From: an uncultured Eggerthellaceae bacterium
GTDB taxonomy: Bacteria > Actinomycetota > Coriobacteriia > Coriobacteriales > Eggerthellaceae
NCBI GenBank assembly: GCA_934670115.1
Contig: CAKUOV010000002.1
Span: 1-64,000, forward strand
DNA length: 64,000 bases
Reading direction: 5' to 3'
The notes beneath the pieces were generated by a model. That model saw only the letters and a list, made by a program, of their open reading frames with translations, did not search any database and was not told where the DNA came from. Positions 44,329-52,457 of the stretch are shown here, piece after piece. Every line of letters begins with the position of its first letter. Position 1 is the first letter of the stretch. The position numbers were made by a program, and so were the translations under genes.

Positions 44329-45822
44329 CTATTTTGATTGCTCGACTTCGCCCGCTTTGCCTTCTCCGTGCGCGAGGATGCTCGAAATAAAATCCTGTCT
44401 ATTGTGGACTTCGCATTTCGAGTACATGTTTCTCATGTGGGTTTTAAGGGTGCTGGGAGCGATGAACAGCGTTTCTTCTATTTCCGAATTATCTTTCCCC
44501 GAGATTATCATTTCTGCAATTTCTTGCTCCCTTTGGGAAAGGCGGTAAAAAGCAGCTGCGTTCTGCACCGCGATTTTGTCAGGGCTCCGCTCGGGGGTCT
44601 GTTCTGCAGAGCGCTTTGAACCTGCATTTGAAGAGGTGAATAGCTCGACAATATGTCTTTCGTTGAGCAGTATTGAGCCCGTGACCAGCGAAAGGATGAT
44701 GATTACAGGGAAAAGCGCGCTAATCGGATCGGGCAAAACGAGTAAAAGCGGTTTGACTGATTTTTCGATAATTCCACCTAGGGAAAGGGCGATTTGTCCC
44801 GCTGCGAACATGTAGAAAGGCGAGATGTTCAGCTTGTTCGTAAGAAAGCACCACATAATCCAAGTAGCGATCCTGAAAAAAGCCCAGCAAGCCGCAACAG
44901 CGTAAATCTCATAAGGCGGTGCTCCTGGGTCGGCGATGAGCGCCAGCACTACGCAAATGATAATCGCAGGCATAAAAATCCTGTAGATTGCGCCAAAATC
45001 TTTCTTTCTTGGAAATGCAAAGGCTAGAAGCGTTGCTGCAATTGAGGAGATCAGCCCGCCGATGAGTGAATTCAGCTCGGTGGTGTGCGAGGTTGCATGT
45101 TCTGAAAGGTCGCTCGTGAGGAGCTGAAGGAATGCAAGAATCGCAAAGCCAATCAAAAACTTCAGGGGAAGACGCATTGATTCGCGCGATGCATGACTTT
45201 TGTCGAGTGTTTTGTTGGCGTTGCGTTCGTCGATTTCTCCGTAGCTGACAAATAGGAGGAAACCCGAAATGAAAGGGAGAATTGAGTGAATCAAGATGCA
45301 GAAAGCAGGGCTTAACTGCACAATGACGATGCAGGAGGCGAATGCACCCACGTAAGCGATGGCCGTGTTTACACAGCATTGCTCAATTGGAAGGGAAGCG
45401 TAAATTTCACCCCAAAGGAGCAGCAGCCCCATTTCAGTTGCAATGATAAGCGATCCAATCCAGATTCCCACTGGAATTATGGGCTCGTTCCAGCCCGATA
45501 AGTAAAATAGTCCTGTTCCAGCGCAGAGTAGCACAGAAAGCCCGATTGCGAATATACGTTTATGGGCGCGTTTCATTTTTCCGAGAAGAAAGAATCCCAG
45601 CACGATAAGTACAAGAACGTAGGCAAAGCTGTGGGGGATATCCGTTGCTGCGATAATCTCGGTTGCTTGCTCTTGCGGGCTAGGGAACAAGGTTGGAATA
45701 ATTCGGCAGATACTCCAGGCAAGATAGGTGCTCAGCCCAATGAGGCTCACCGTTGATGATGTTGAAAAAAGAGGTCCTCTTTTTTCGGGCAGCTTTTCGT
45801 TGTTTTCTTTTACTGAGAGCAC
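44329..45822 (-). CDS. Membrane-embedded LuxR-type transcriptional regulator
   Basis: 497 residues. About twelve hydrophobic helices fill residues 20-385. A linker leads to a C-terminal LuxR helix-turn-helix: YRLSQREQEIAEMIISG, then the recognition helix IAPSTLKTHMRNMYSK. This architecture, an MFS-like membrane sensor fused to a LuxR domain, is expanded in Eggerthellaceae next to reductase genes and is thought to sense their substrates. Here it is divergent from the flavoprotein gene 292 bases away. It starts with GTG behind GGGGAGG. Codon use is A/T-richer than the housekeeping genes. Confidence 0.88.
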   Translation of the reverse strand: MLSVKENNEKLPEKRGPLFSTSSTVSLIGLSTYLAWSICRIIPTLFPSPQEQATEIIAATDIPHSFAYVLVLIVLGFFLLGKMKRAHKRIFAIGLSVLLCAGTGLFYLSGWNEPIIPVGIWIGSLIIATEMGLLLLWGEIYASLPIEQCCVNTAIAYVGAFASCIVIVQLSPAFCILIHSILPFISGFLLFVSYGEIDERNANKTLDKSHASRESMRLPLKFLIGFAILAFLQLLTSDLSEHATSHTTELNSLIGGLISSIAATLLAFAFPRKKDFGAIYRIFMPAIIICVVLALIADPGAPPYEIYAVAACWAFFRIATWIMWCFLTNKLNISPFYMFAAGQIALSLGGIIEKSVKPLLLVLPDPISALFPVIIILSLVTGSILLNERHIVELFTSSNAGSKRSAEQTPERSPDKIAVQNAAAFYRLSQREQEIAEMIISGKDNSEIEETLFIAPSTLKTHMRNMYSKCEVHNRQDFISSILAHGEGKAGEVEQSK

Positions 45823-45862
45823 AACTGCCTCCCCTCAAAACTGCATTCGTGCAATGGATTCC

Positions 45863-45882
45863 TTCCTATAATATGTTAGGAA
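45863..45882. promoter_or_regulatory. Inverted repeat in the luxR promoter
   Basis: TTCCTA and TAGGAA flank 8 bases that contain a -10-like ATATTATAG on the minus strand, about 45 bases before the luxR start. It may be an autoregulatory LuxR site. Confidence 0.45.
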
Positions 45883-46020
45883 AAGGGCGCGTTGTTGTCT
45901 ACCACCTGCATCCTCTCGCTCTACTACTGGGACTACTTCTTCCTCGTCAAAACGAAATCATCAGCTAATCCTACTTCGCTAGACGATGTTTTTTCGCATG
46001 CCCTCACCTATATTGACCTT

Positions 46021-46040
46021 GCACCTAATGAAAGAGGTGC
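46021..46040 (+). promoter_or_regulatory. Inverted repeat upstream of the flavoprotein gene
   Basis: GCACCT and AGGTGC flank AATGAAAG, 75 bases before the ATG. It is a candidate site for the divergent LuxR regulator. A TTGACC lies just to its left, but no clear -10 is seen. Confidence 0.4.
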
Positions 46041-46114
46041 TATGGGGCCGAAAGGATGCATCCTCTCGGTGAAATGCATCTTCGCAGGGGATGCGTGCAA
46101 GGAAAGGGGACGAA

Positions 46115-47560
46115 ATGAAGCGTAGGGATTTCTTTAAGCTTGCTGGTGTAGCTACAGTTGCGGTTGCAGGCGCATCTCTAACGGGCTGCAGCGGCGGAGG
46201 GAAGAAAGCTTCCTCGGGCGATGCCATGGTTTCCGGTTGGACCGACATCAACTTCGAGAAGGAAGTCGATGTTTTGATCGTGGGTGCAGGTCCCGGCGGT
46301 CTTCTTGCTGCATATCATCCCGCTAAGGCTGGATTAAAGACTCTTGTTGTTGACAAGAGCGTCAGCTATGGCGGTGACGGCATGCATTCGGCCGCTTGTC
46401 AGTGGTATTTTGGCTCGAAGTACGACAAAGAGACGCGTGGTGGCATGAACACCGAAGAAGTTCTTGCCGCTTACAAGGATTTCTTCAAGAAATATCCGCG
46501 CCCCGATTTTGTTGAGCAGATTTTTGCCAATACGGGCGAAGTTCACGACTTGCTTACTTATGACTTTGGCGTTGAGTGGCAACCAAAGGTTGAAGGCGCG
46601 TACTATGCGACTTGCTATGTTCCCGCTGCGGGTCTTGCCGAGACCAAGCAGGAGTTTACGGCAATTTACGACGGCGTTACCAAAGCTGGCGCCGAGTTCA
46701 TGTTTGATCAGCGCGCTAAGTACATGATTGTTGACGGTAGCGGTTGTGTTGTTGGTGTTCGTTTCGAGTCCCAGGTCGATGGCCTCTTCCTTGACATCAA
46801 GGCCAAGTACATCGTTCTTGCCACTGGTTCCTTCTGCGCCAATCAGGAAATGATTGCAAAGTACCTGCCGAAGTGGTCGAAGTACGGCAGCTTGGTTTCT
46901 GCGAGCACGGGCGACGGCCATCTTTTGGGTCAGTCTGTTGGTGCCGCGTTCGAAGGCGTGGGTGAATACGTTAACCTTAACACTCACAGCGAAGCGATTT
47001 TTGTCCCGCAGATGTTTGGACCGTCTATCAGCGTTCTTCCGACCGGCAAGCGTTTCTACGATGAAATCCACTGCCATCAGGGTGGTCAGGCATGTATAGA
47101 CGCAGGTTTCGGTAACTTCTGGTCTATTTGGGATGACGCTATTGAGAACGGCCCGAACAAGACGCTTGTCGCAACCGCCGGCAAGGAGAAGATTGTTGCC
47201 AATACGGTAGAAGAGCTTGCTGAAGCAATGCAGGTTCCTGTTGAGAACCTGAGGGCTACGTTTGACGAGTACAACCAGATGTGCGAAACGGGTCAAGATC
47301 CGGCGTTCAAGAGGGAGTACTTCTTGGAGAAACTCAATCCTCCGTACTACGCATTCAACAATCATCCGGTTCGCTACATGACCAAGGGCGGTCTGAAAAC
47401 GAATCTGAAGTGCCAGGTTCTTCGCGAAGACGATACGGTTATCGAAGGCTTGTATGCTGGCGGTCTTTTGGGAACTGGTTCGTTCTCCAAGGAATTCGCC
47501 ACGAGTGCCGTTTGCGGTTACTACGCCGGTAAGTGCATTGTTGAGGAAGCGAAGGCGTAA
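46115..47560 (+). CDS. Tat-exported FAD-dependent fumarate reductase-like flavoprotein
   Basis: 481 residues. The N-terminus KRRDFFKLAG is a twin-arginine signal, and its hydrophobic part ends in SLTGC, a lipobox-like site. The FAD-binding VDVLIVGAGPGGLLAAYHPAKAG and a C-terminal GGLLGTGSFSKEF segment match the fumarate reductase/succinate dehydrogenase flavoprotein family. It has no haem domain; electrons would come from the cytochrome encoded 84 bases downstream. In Eggerthellaceae such flavoprotein-cytochrome pairs reduce varied organic acceptors; the substrate here is unknown. ATG 46115 follows AAAGGGGACGA. Confidence 0.88.
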   Translation: MKRRDFFKLAGVATVAVAGASLTGCSGGGKKASSGDAMVSGWTDINFEKEVDVLIVGAGPGGLLAAYHPAKAGLKTLVVDKSVSYGGDGMHSAACQWYFGSKYDKETRGGMNTEEVLAAYKDFFKKYPRPDFVEQIFANTGEVHDLLTYDFGVEWQPKVEGAYYATCYVPAAGLAETKQEFTAIYDGVTKAGAEFMFDQRAKYMIVDGSGCVVGVRFESQVDGLFLDIKAKYIVLATGSFCANQEMIAKYLPKWSKYGSLVSASTGDGHLLGQSVGAAFEGVGEYVNLNTHSEAIFVPQMFGPSISVLPTGKRFYDEIHCHQGGQACIDAGFGNFWSIWDDAIENGPNKTLVATAGKEKIVANTVEELAEAMQVPVENLRATFDEYNQMCETGQDPAFKREYFLEKLNPPYYAFNNHPVRYMTKGGLKTNLKCQVLREDDTVIEGLYAGGLLGTGSFSKEFATSAVCGYYAGKCIVEEAKA

Positions 47561-47644
47561 AGACGGCATGCGGCAAAAAAGCCGGGTCGCGGTTCCTGTG
47601 CGGCCCGGCGACAAAATGAGCAATGGAATTGGAAGGGGGTTATT

Positions 47645-48265
47645 GTGATAGGAAAAAAGCATGATGTGGCAACTGCCCCCGATGACGCTGTTATGGATGC
47701 TTCGGACGCTGAAAGCAAAGGCAAGAAGAAAAACAAGAAGCTCGCAGGTAAGCTTCCGTGGATTTTGCTGTGCGTGTTCGTCGTTGGGACGTTCGCTGTT
47801 GTCGGTGCTGTGAATTGGCATGAGCAACCGTCATTCTGCTCGGCGTTTTGCCACGACACTATGGGCAAATATGTTGATGGTTACGAGGACGGCAACGGCC
47901 TCGCCCGTATTCACAAGGAAGCTAATGTCACCTGCCTTGATTGTCATGAAGCGACACTTGGCCAACAAGCAGCAGAGACGGTGGCTCAGGTAACGGGTGA
48001 TTATCGGGTGCCTTTACGTCAGAGAAGCTTTGATGATGAGATGTGTTTGAAGTGCCATATTTCTATCGAGCATCTTCAGGCAAAGACCGATATGCTCGAG
48101 AAGGATCCTCATGGTGGAAATATCACTGGTCATCAGAGTTTCACCTGCAACAACTGCCACAAGTCGCATGCTGCTCAGGTAAACCAGTGCTCGCGTTGCC
48201 ATGATCCTGGGGATCAGAGGATGATTACGTATCCGCTTCAGCGTCATCCGAAAGAAGCTAAATAA
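47645..48265 (+). CDS. Membrane-anchored multihaem c-type cytochrome (NapC/NirT-like)
   Basis: 206 residues from GTG with AAGGGGG upstream. A Lys-rich N-terminus precedes one transmembrane helix (about 38-57). Haem sites are CSAFCH at 65-70, which has three residues between the Cys, then four normal sites CLDCH, CLKCH, CNNCH and CSRCH. It probably takes electrons from menaquinol and passes them to the exported flavoprotein upstream. CX3CH as first site is unusual in general, but to my knowledge is seen in related coriobacterial cytochromes. Confidence 0.9.
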   Translation: MIGKKHDVATAPDDAVMDASDAESKGKKKNKKLAGKLPWILLCVFVVGTFAVVGAVNWHEQPSFCSAFCHDTMGKYVDGYEDGNGLARIHKEANVTCLDCHEATLGQQAAETVAQVTGDYRVPLRQRSFDDEMCLKCHISIEHLQAKTDMLEKDPHGGNITGHQSFTCNNCHKSHAAQVNQCSRCHDPGDQRMITYPLQRHPKEAK

Positions 48266-48332
48266 GGGATTTCGCTTAGCGACTGATTAGATTGTGCAAA
48301 GCAAAAGGACGAAGGTTTCTGTATACGATATT

Positions 48333-48366
48333 CCCGGAATGGAATTCCATTCCGGGTTTTCTTTTT
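48333..48366 (+). terminator. Intrinsic terminator after the flavoprotein-cytochrome operon
   Basis: CCCGGAATGGAA and TTCCATTCCGGG form a perfect 24-base palindrome, followed by TTTTCTTTTT. Confidence 0.9.
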
Positions 48367-48386
48367 CCGTGGGCGTTTGCTTTTGG

Positions 48387-48461
48387 AAATCGTTCACAGT
48401 TCTTGAAAAATTGAAGTTAAACGGAATAAAGTCTCAAAAATTCAAGAACTGTGAACGATTT
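48387..48461. repeat. 75-bp palindromic repeat, short form, copy 4
   Basis: 18-bp arms AAATCGTTCACAGTTCTT and AAGAACTGTGAACGATTT around an A/T-rich loop. With the copy at 44129 it brackets the LuxR-flavoprotein-cytochrome module. Confidence 0.9.
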
Positions 48462-48561
48462 TATGTGCGGGCTGAGCTTATGGGGGCGTTCGTGGCTCCG
48501 CTGCGCATTCCCGTGGTGGTGCGCTCGAACGTACCGGGCGGCAAAAATGGCACTGGGCACG

Positions 48562-48587
48562 AAAAAGGCGGCTCCGAAGAGCCGCCC
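48562..48587 (-). terminator. Terminator of the NhaC-family gene (minus strand)
   Basis: On the minus strand, GGCGGCTC, loop TTCG-like, GAGCCGCC then TTTTT. It lies 87 bases past the stop. The sequence resembles the luxR terminator at 44292. Confidence 0.88.
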
Positions 48588-48673
48588 AATAGGAAGCGCG
48601 CGTTGAAAGCGCTCGGCGCTCCCTCAATGAGGCATCCCAAGTGCTTCTAGGAAGCGTCCCAAGCAGTCAAAAG

Positions 48674-50215
48674 CTACTTTACGGAAACGCCCACCGTCTT
48701 CTTGAGCACGATAAGTGCGCCCACAACCAGCACAATGCCAATGCCCAGGCAGATAACAGCGTTCTGCACGAAGCCAGCAATAATGAAGCACACGAACGAG
48801 ATGACCGCAACAGTGATAACGTAGGGCAGCTGCGTGGAAACATGCTCAATGTGGTTGCAGTTTGCGCCGGCGCTTGCCATAACCGTGGTGTCGGAAATAG
48901 GGGAGCAGTGGTCGCCCGCAACCGCGCCCGCCAGGCATGCAGAAATGCCGATGGTCAGCAGCGTGGGCTCGGCGGTGAAGATGGGCAGCACAATGGGGAT
49001 CAGAATGCCGAACGTGCCCCAGCTGGTGCCCGTGGCAAACGCCAGACCCCATGCCACCAGGAAGATAATGGCGGGCAGCATGGCGAATAGGCCAGCAGCT
49101 GCGCCTTCCATCAGGCCTGCAACAAAGACATCGGCACCCAACGCGCCGGTCATGCTCTTCAGCGTAACGGCAAACGTCAGAATCAAAATGGCAGGAACCA
49201 TGGACTCAAAGCCTTTAGTCATGCACTCCATGGCGTTCTTGAAACTTACCACGCGGCGGCAAATCAGGAAGATGATGGAGAAAACCACCGCAATAAGCGA
49301 ACCCCACGGTAGGCCGACGAATGCATCGGTGTCGCCGAACGCGTTGATGATGTTGCCGCAGTTGTCGGACTCGGGATCCCAGAAGCCGCCCACGAACAGC
49401 AAGCCGCACACGCACATGATAATCAGGAACACAATGGGAATGAGCATGTCCCACAGCGTGGCCTTGGAGTTCTCGATGGGCGTGTCGTTGCCCAAAGAGC
49501 CCAGGTCGCCGTCTTGGTACGCGGCCAGTTCCGCTTTTGCCATAGGACCGTAATCAAAGCCCATGACCGAAAGAACAATAACAAACACAATGGTTAGCAG
49601 CGAATAGAAGTTGAATGGAATAGCGCTGATGAATAAGCCAATGCCGTCAACGTTCGGCAGGCTTTGCGCTACGCCGGAAACAGCAGCGGCCCACGACGAA
49701 ACCGGCGCAATCATGCAGATGGGGGCGGCGGTTGCGTCAATTAGATACGCCAGCTTTGCGCGCGAGATCTTCTGCTCGTCGGTTACGGGGCGCATGACCG
49801 AACCAACGGTCAGGCAGTTGAAATAGTCGTCGATGAAGATGAGCACGCCCAGAATAAACGTGGCAATTGATGCGCCCATGCGGCTCTTCACGTTGCGTGC
49901 GGCCCACTTGCCGAACGCCGATGCTGCGCCTGTGGTGTTCACCAGCGCCACCATGATGCCCAGCATAACCAGGAAGATGAAGATGCCGGCGTTATCGGCC
50001 ACGGAAGGAATCAGACCCGTGGTAACAACGTCTTCGCCTTCTCCAAATTCGCCGTTCACGATGGTGGTTACCGTGGCTACGGGGTCGAATCCAGTCAGAA
50101 GAAGAGCACCAACTAAGATGCCAATGAACAGAGAACTGAACGTCTCTTTTGTGATAAGCGCCAAAACAATGGCGACGATGGGGGGCACTAATGCCCAAAA
50201 TGTATTGACGAACAC
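48674..50215 (-). CDS. NhaC-family transporter, probably a lysine transporter
   Basis: 513 residues with about 11-12 transmembrane helices and the NhaC-family pattern (GILVGALLLTGFDP, ISDTTVMASAGANCNHIEHV). The family is named for Na+/H+ antiporters, but members under lysine riboswitches have been proposed as lysine transporters. A lysine riboswitch lies directly upstream here (50304-50466), so lysine or a close analogue is the likely substrate. Uptake is more likely than export, because L-box control normally shuts expression off when lysine is high. The start is GTG at 50215 behind GAAAGGG. Confidence 0.85.
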   Translation of the reverse strand: MFVNTFWALVPPIVAIVLALITKETFSSLFIGILVGALLLTGFDPVATVTTIVNGEFGEGEDVVTTGLIPSVADNAGIFIFLVMLGIMVALVNTTGAASAFGKWAARNVKSRMGASIATFILGVLIFIDDYFNCLTVGSVMRPVTDEQKISRAKLAYLIDATAAPICMIAPVSSWAAAVSGVAQSLPNVDGIGLFISAIPFNFYSLLTIVFVIVLSVMGFDYGPMAKAELAAYQDGDLGSLGNDTPIENSKATLWDMLIPIVFLIIMCVCGLLFVGGFWDPESDNCGNIINAFGDTDAFVGLPWGSLIAVVFSIIFLICRRVVSFKNAMECMTKGFESMVPAILILTFAVTLKSMTGALGADVFVAGLMEGAAAGLFAMLPAIIFLVAWGLAFATGTSWGTFGILIPIVLPIFTAEPTLLTIGISACLAGAVAGDHCSPISDTTVMASAGANCNHIEHVSTQLPYVITVAVISFVCFIIAGFVQNAVICLGIGIVLVVGALIVLKKTVGVSVK

Positions 50216-50303
50216 CGTTTTCCCTTTCTTTAATGGAGAGCCCGCCTGCGCGCGTCATGGCTCGCCAAAGGATCGGTGCGTCAACGTCCCTTGAACCAAA
50301 ACC

Positions 50304-50466
50304 ATGACAGCTCTCCGCTTGCTTTTGCGACAGTGAACAGGGTATTCCCCTGAACCCCAGGGCCGGCGCACGGGAATGCGGTGCGGTCCTTCGGCGATGC
50401 GTCCCTTTCCCTTCTCGCTTTCCCGAGCGGTGGTGAAGGTACTGATGGCGATCGCGCCTCCGTCAT
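50304..50466 (-). promoter_or_regulatory. Lysine riboswitch (L-box)
   Basis: Read on the minus strand, the segment has the L-box blocks in order: GGCGCGATCGCCATCAGTA, then GAGAAGGG, then GCCGAAG, then GGGGAATACCCTGTTCACTG, then GGAGAGCTGTCAT. The outer helix P1 pairs ATGAC with GTCAT. Downstream, CATGG in the aptamer end can pair with CCATG near the ribosome-binding region, a possible expression platform. Confidence 0.87.
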
Positions 50467-50480
50467 GTATCTATCCGCGC

Positions 50481-50509
50481 ATTATAGTAAACCGCGTGAC
50501 AGATGCCAA
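50481..50509 (-). promoter_or_regulatory. Promoter of the lysine riboswitch transcript
   Basis: On the minus strand TTGGCA, 17 bases, TATAAT. The predicted start is a few bases before the aptamer. Confidence 0.8.
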
Positions 50510-50610
50510 TGTATAAGAATGCCATTCTTGCGTTAAGGGTAGGTTTCTCAGGCGAAATGGTATACTTCGAGGAAAGGGAGGAAGCGTCGGGGTTTGAAGA
50601 GAGGTAAGCC

Positions 50611-52146
50611 ATGGACGTGACGTTGTACATTTCGGGTGAAGACGGCAAACGGGAAGTAGTGGTTCCAGAAGGGACTACCGTTCTTGCGGCGATTCGCGAT
50701 GGCGGCGAGCACATCGATGCGCCGTGCGGTGGCATTGGCCGCTGCAAGAAGTGCCGGGTGCTGGCAAGCCGCAAAGGCGTGGTTGGCTACGAGCTGGCCT
50801 GCCAAAACGTTGTTGAAGACGGCATGGAAGTAATTCTGGAGTCGCCGAAGGACATGGTCGTGAGCGTTGCGGGCGCGTTTGAGGCCTGGCCGCGCGATGA
50901 GCGTGATTGCGAAGAGGGCCTAGCGCTGGCCGTTGACATTGGAACGACCACGGTAGCTATGCGCCTGATTGACTTGAAGACGGGTGACATTTTGGCTACT
51001 ACGGGCAAATCGAACCCGCAAATTGCCTATGGCGCCGATGTAGTGAGCCGTATTTCCGCATGCGTGGACGGCATGCTTGAGGCGCAGCGCGCGCTGATCT
51101 GCAATGCGCTTGCTTCTATGGCAAAGCAAGTGTTCAAAGACGCGAAGGCAACTCCTGAACAGGTGAAACGTTTCCTTATTGCGGGTAACACCACTATGGA
51201 ATCTTTGGCGACGGGCGTGGATCCGACTCCCATTGGCACGGCTCCTTACGAGGCTCTTTCGCTTTTCGGTGGCCCCGAAGCGCTGGCCGACCCGTTCTTT
51301 GATGCGCTGTTGAAGCCGATTTTCGCACCCTGTTTGGCAGGTTACGTGGGCGGCGACATCACGTGCGGCATTATGGCGGTGCATCTTTTGCAGAAAGATG
51401 CTCCCACGCTGCTGATTGACCTGGGCACGAACGGCGAAATGGCGCTGGGCTGCAAGACGGGCGCAGTTTCGTGCGCCACGGCAGCGGGCCCGGTGTTTGA
51501 GGGCGCTAACATCCGCTGTGGCATGCCGGCGTATCCGGGCGCCATCTCGAAAGTTGTCATCGATGAAGGCGGTTTGAGCTATTCCACGATTGGTAACGCA
51601 GAGCCGGTCGGTATTTGCGGCACGGGTCTGATTGACGCCATTGCGTGCCTGGTGCGCTTAGGCGTGGTGGATGAGACGGGTCGTTTCGCCGATGAGGACG
51701 AACTGCCTGAACATTTGGCTGCTTGCTTAGATGAAGACGACGACTGCGTGTTCTTCCGCATCCATGGCGATGTGGTGGTAAGCCAGAAAGACGTGCGCTG
51801 CCTGCAGCTGGCGAAATCGGCCGTGCTTTCGGGCGTGTTGGTTATGATTGAGGATTTGGGCATTGAGTGCGACGACATTCAAGAAGTGCTGATCGCGGGC
51901 GGTTTCGGCGAGTATTTGAACTTGGAAAACGCAGCTGCCATTGGGCTTTTCCCGGCGCAGCTTTTGCCGCGGACGCGCAGCGTGGGCAATTCTTCGTTGG
52001 AAGGCGCGACCCAGGCGGTGCTGTCGCATGCGGCAGCCGACGCCCTGAACAGCGTTTCTACCGAGTGCCGCTACATTGAGCTGTCCACCACGCCGGCTTT
52101 TAACGAGTACTACGTGGAGAACATGTACTTCGAAGACGAAGAGTAA
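50611..52146 (+). CDS. RACo-like ATP-dependent reductive activator of corrinoid proteins (ASKHA, DUF4445)
   Basis: 511 residues. The N-terminal [2Fe-2S] ferredoxin domain has ligands C39, C45, C48 and C64 (CGGIGRCKKC ... C). A middle segment follows, then the ASKHA-type ATPase domain (LAVDIGTTTVAMRL; LIDLGTNGEMALG; GICGTGLIDAIA; IAGGFGEYLNLENA). Such proteins use ATP to reduce inactive Co(II) corrinoid to Co(I) in O-demethylase or acetyl-CoA systems. No corrinoid protein or methyltransferase is in the window. A -10-like TATACT lies at 50561. GAGAGGTAAGCC precedes the ATG. Confidence 0.88.
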   Translation: MDVTLYISGEDGKREVVVPEGTTVLAAIRDGGEHIDAPCGGIGRCKKCRVLASRKGVVGYELACQNVVEDGMEVILESPKDMVVSVAGAFEAWPRDERDCEEGLALAVDIGTTTVAMRLIDLKTGDILATTGKSNPQIAYGADVVSRISACVDGMLEAQRALICNALASMAKQVFKDAKATPEQVKRFLIAGNTTMESLATGVDPTPIGTAPYEALSLFGGPEALADPFFDALLKPIFAPCLAGYVGGDITCGIMAVHLLQKDAPTLLIDLGTNGEMALGCKTGAVSCATAAGPVFEGANIRCGMPAYPGAISKVVIDEGGLSYSTIGNAEPVGICGTGLIDAIACLVRLGVVDETGRFADEDELPEHLAACLDEDDDCVFFRIHGDVVVSQKDVRCLQLAKSAVLSGVLVMIEDLGIECDDIQEVLIAGGFGEYLNLENAAAIGLFPAQLLPRTRSVGNSSLEGATQAVLSHAAADALNSVSTECRYIELSTTPAFNEYYVENMYFEDEE

Positions 52147-52170
52147 GAAGGCGCTTCGGTTGGCGGAAGG

Positions 52171-52387
52171 CGAAGGCGTCCGATGGTTTGACCGTCGGCG
52201 CCTTCGTACGTGTTGGAGCGTTTGCCTGGCAAGGGATTCACTCGGGCACTGAAACGCTTGCCCAACGAAGGTTTCGCTCAGAAGCTTCGCAGCCTTCGCT
52301 TCGCCTTGTTGGGCAAACGCGGCATAAGGGCGTGCGGGAAGCGCCTGGCAAGGGCTTCGCTCAGAAGCTTCGTAGCCTTCGCTTCGC
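52171..52387. repeat. Hairpin and 32-bp direct repeat between the RACo-like gene and addB
   Basis: A hairpin CGAAGGCG.TCCGATGG/CCGTCGG.CGCCTTCG (52171-52206) follows the RACo-like gene but has no T-tract. Then a 32-base unit starting TTCGCTCAGAAGCTTCG and ending CCTTCGCTTCGC occurs at 52273-52304 and 52356-52387 with one difference. No gene is seen in 52147-52457. Confidence 0.6.
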
Positions 52388-52457
52388 TCTTGCCGGTCGC
52401 TTCGGGCGGTAGAGTGCGCCGCAGGGGCACAATGGTGTTAGAGGAAAGGAGTTGCCC

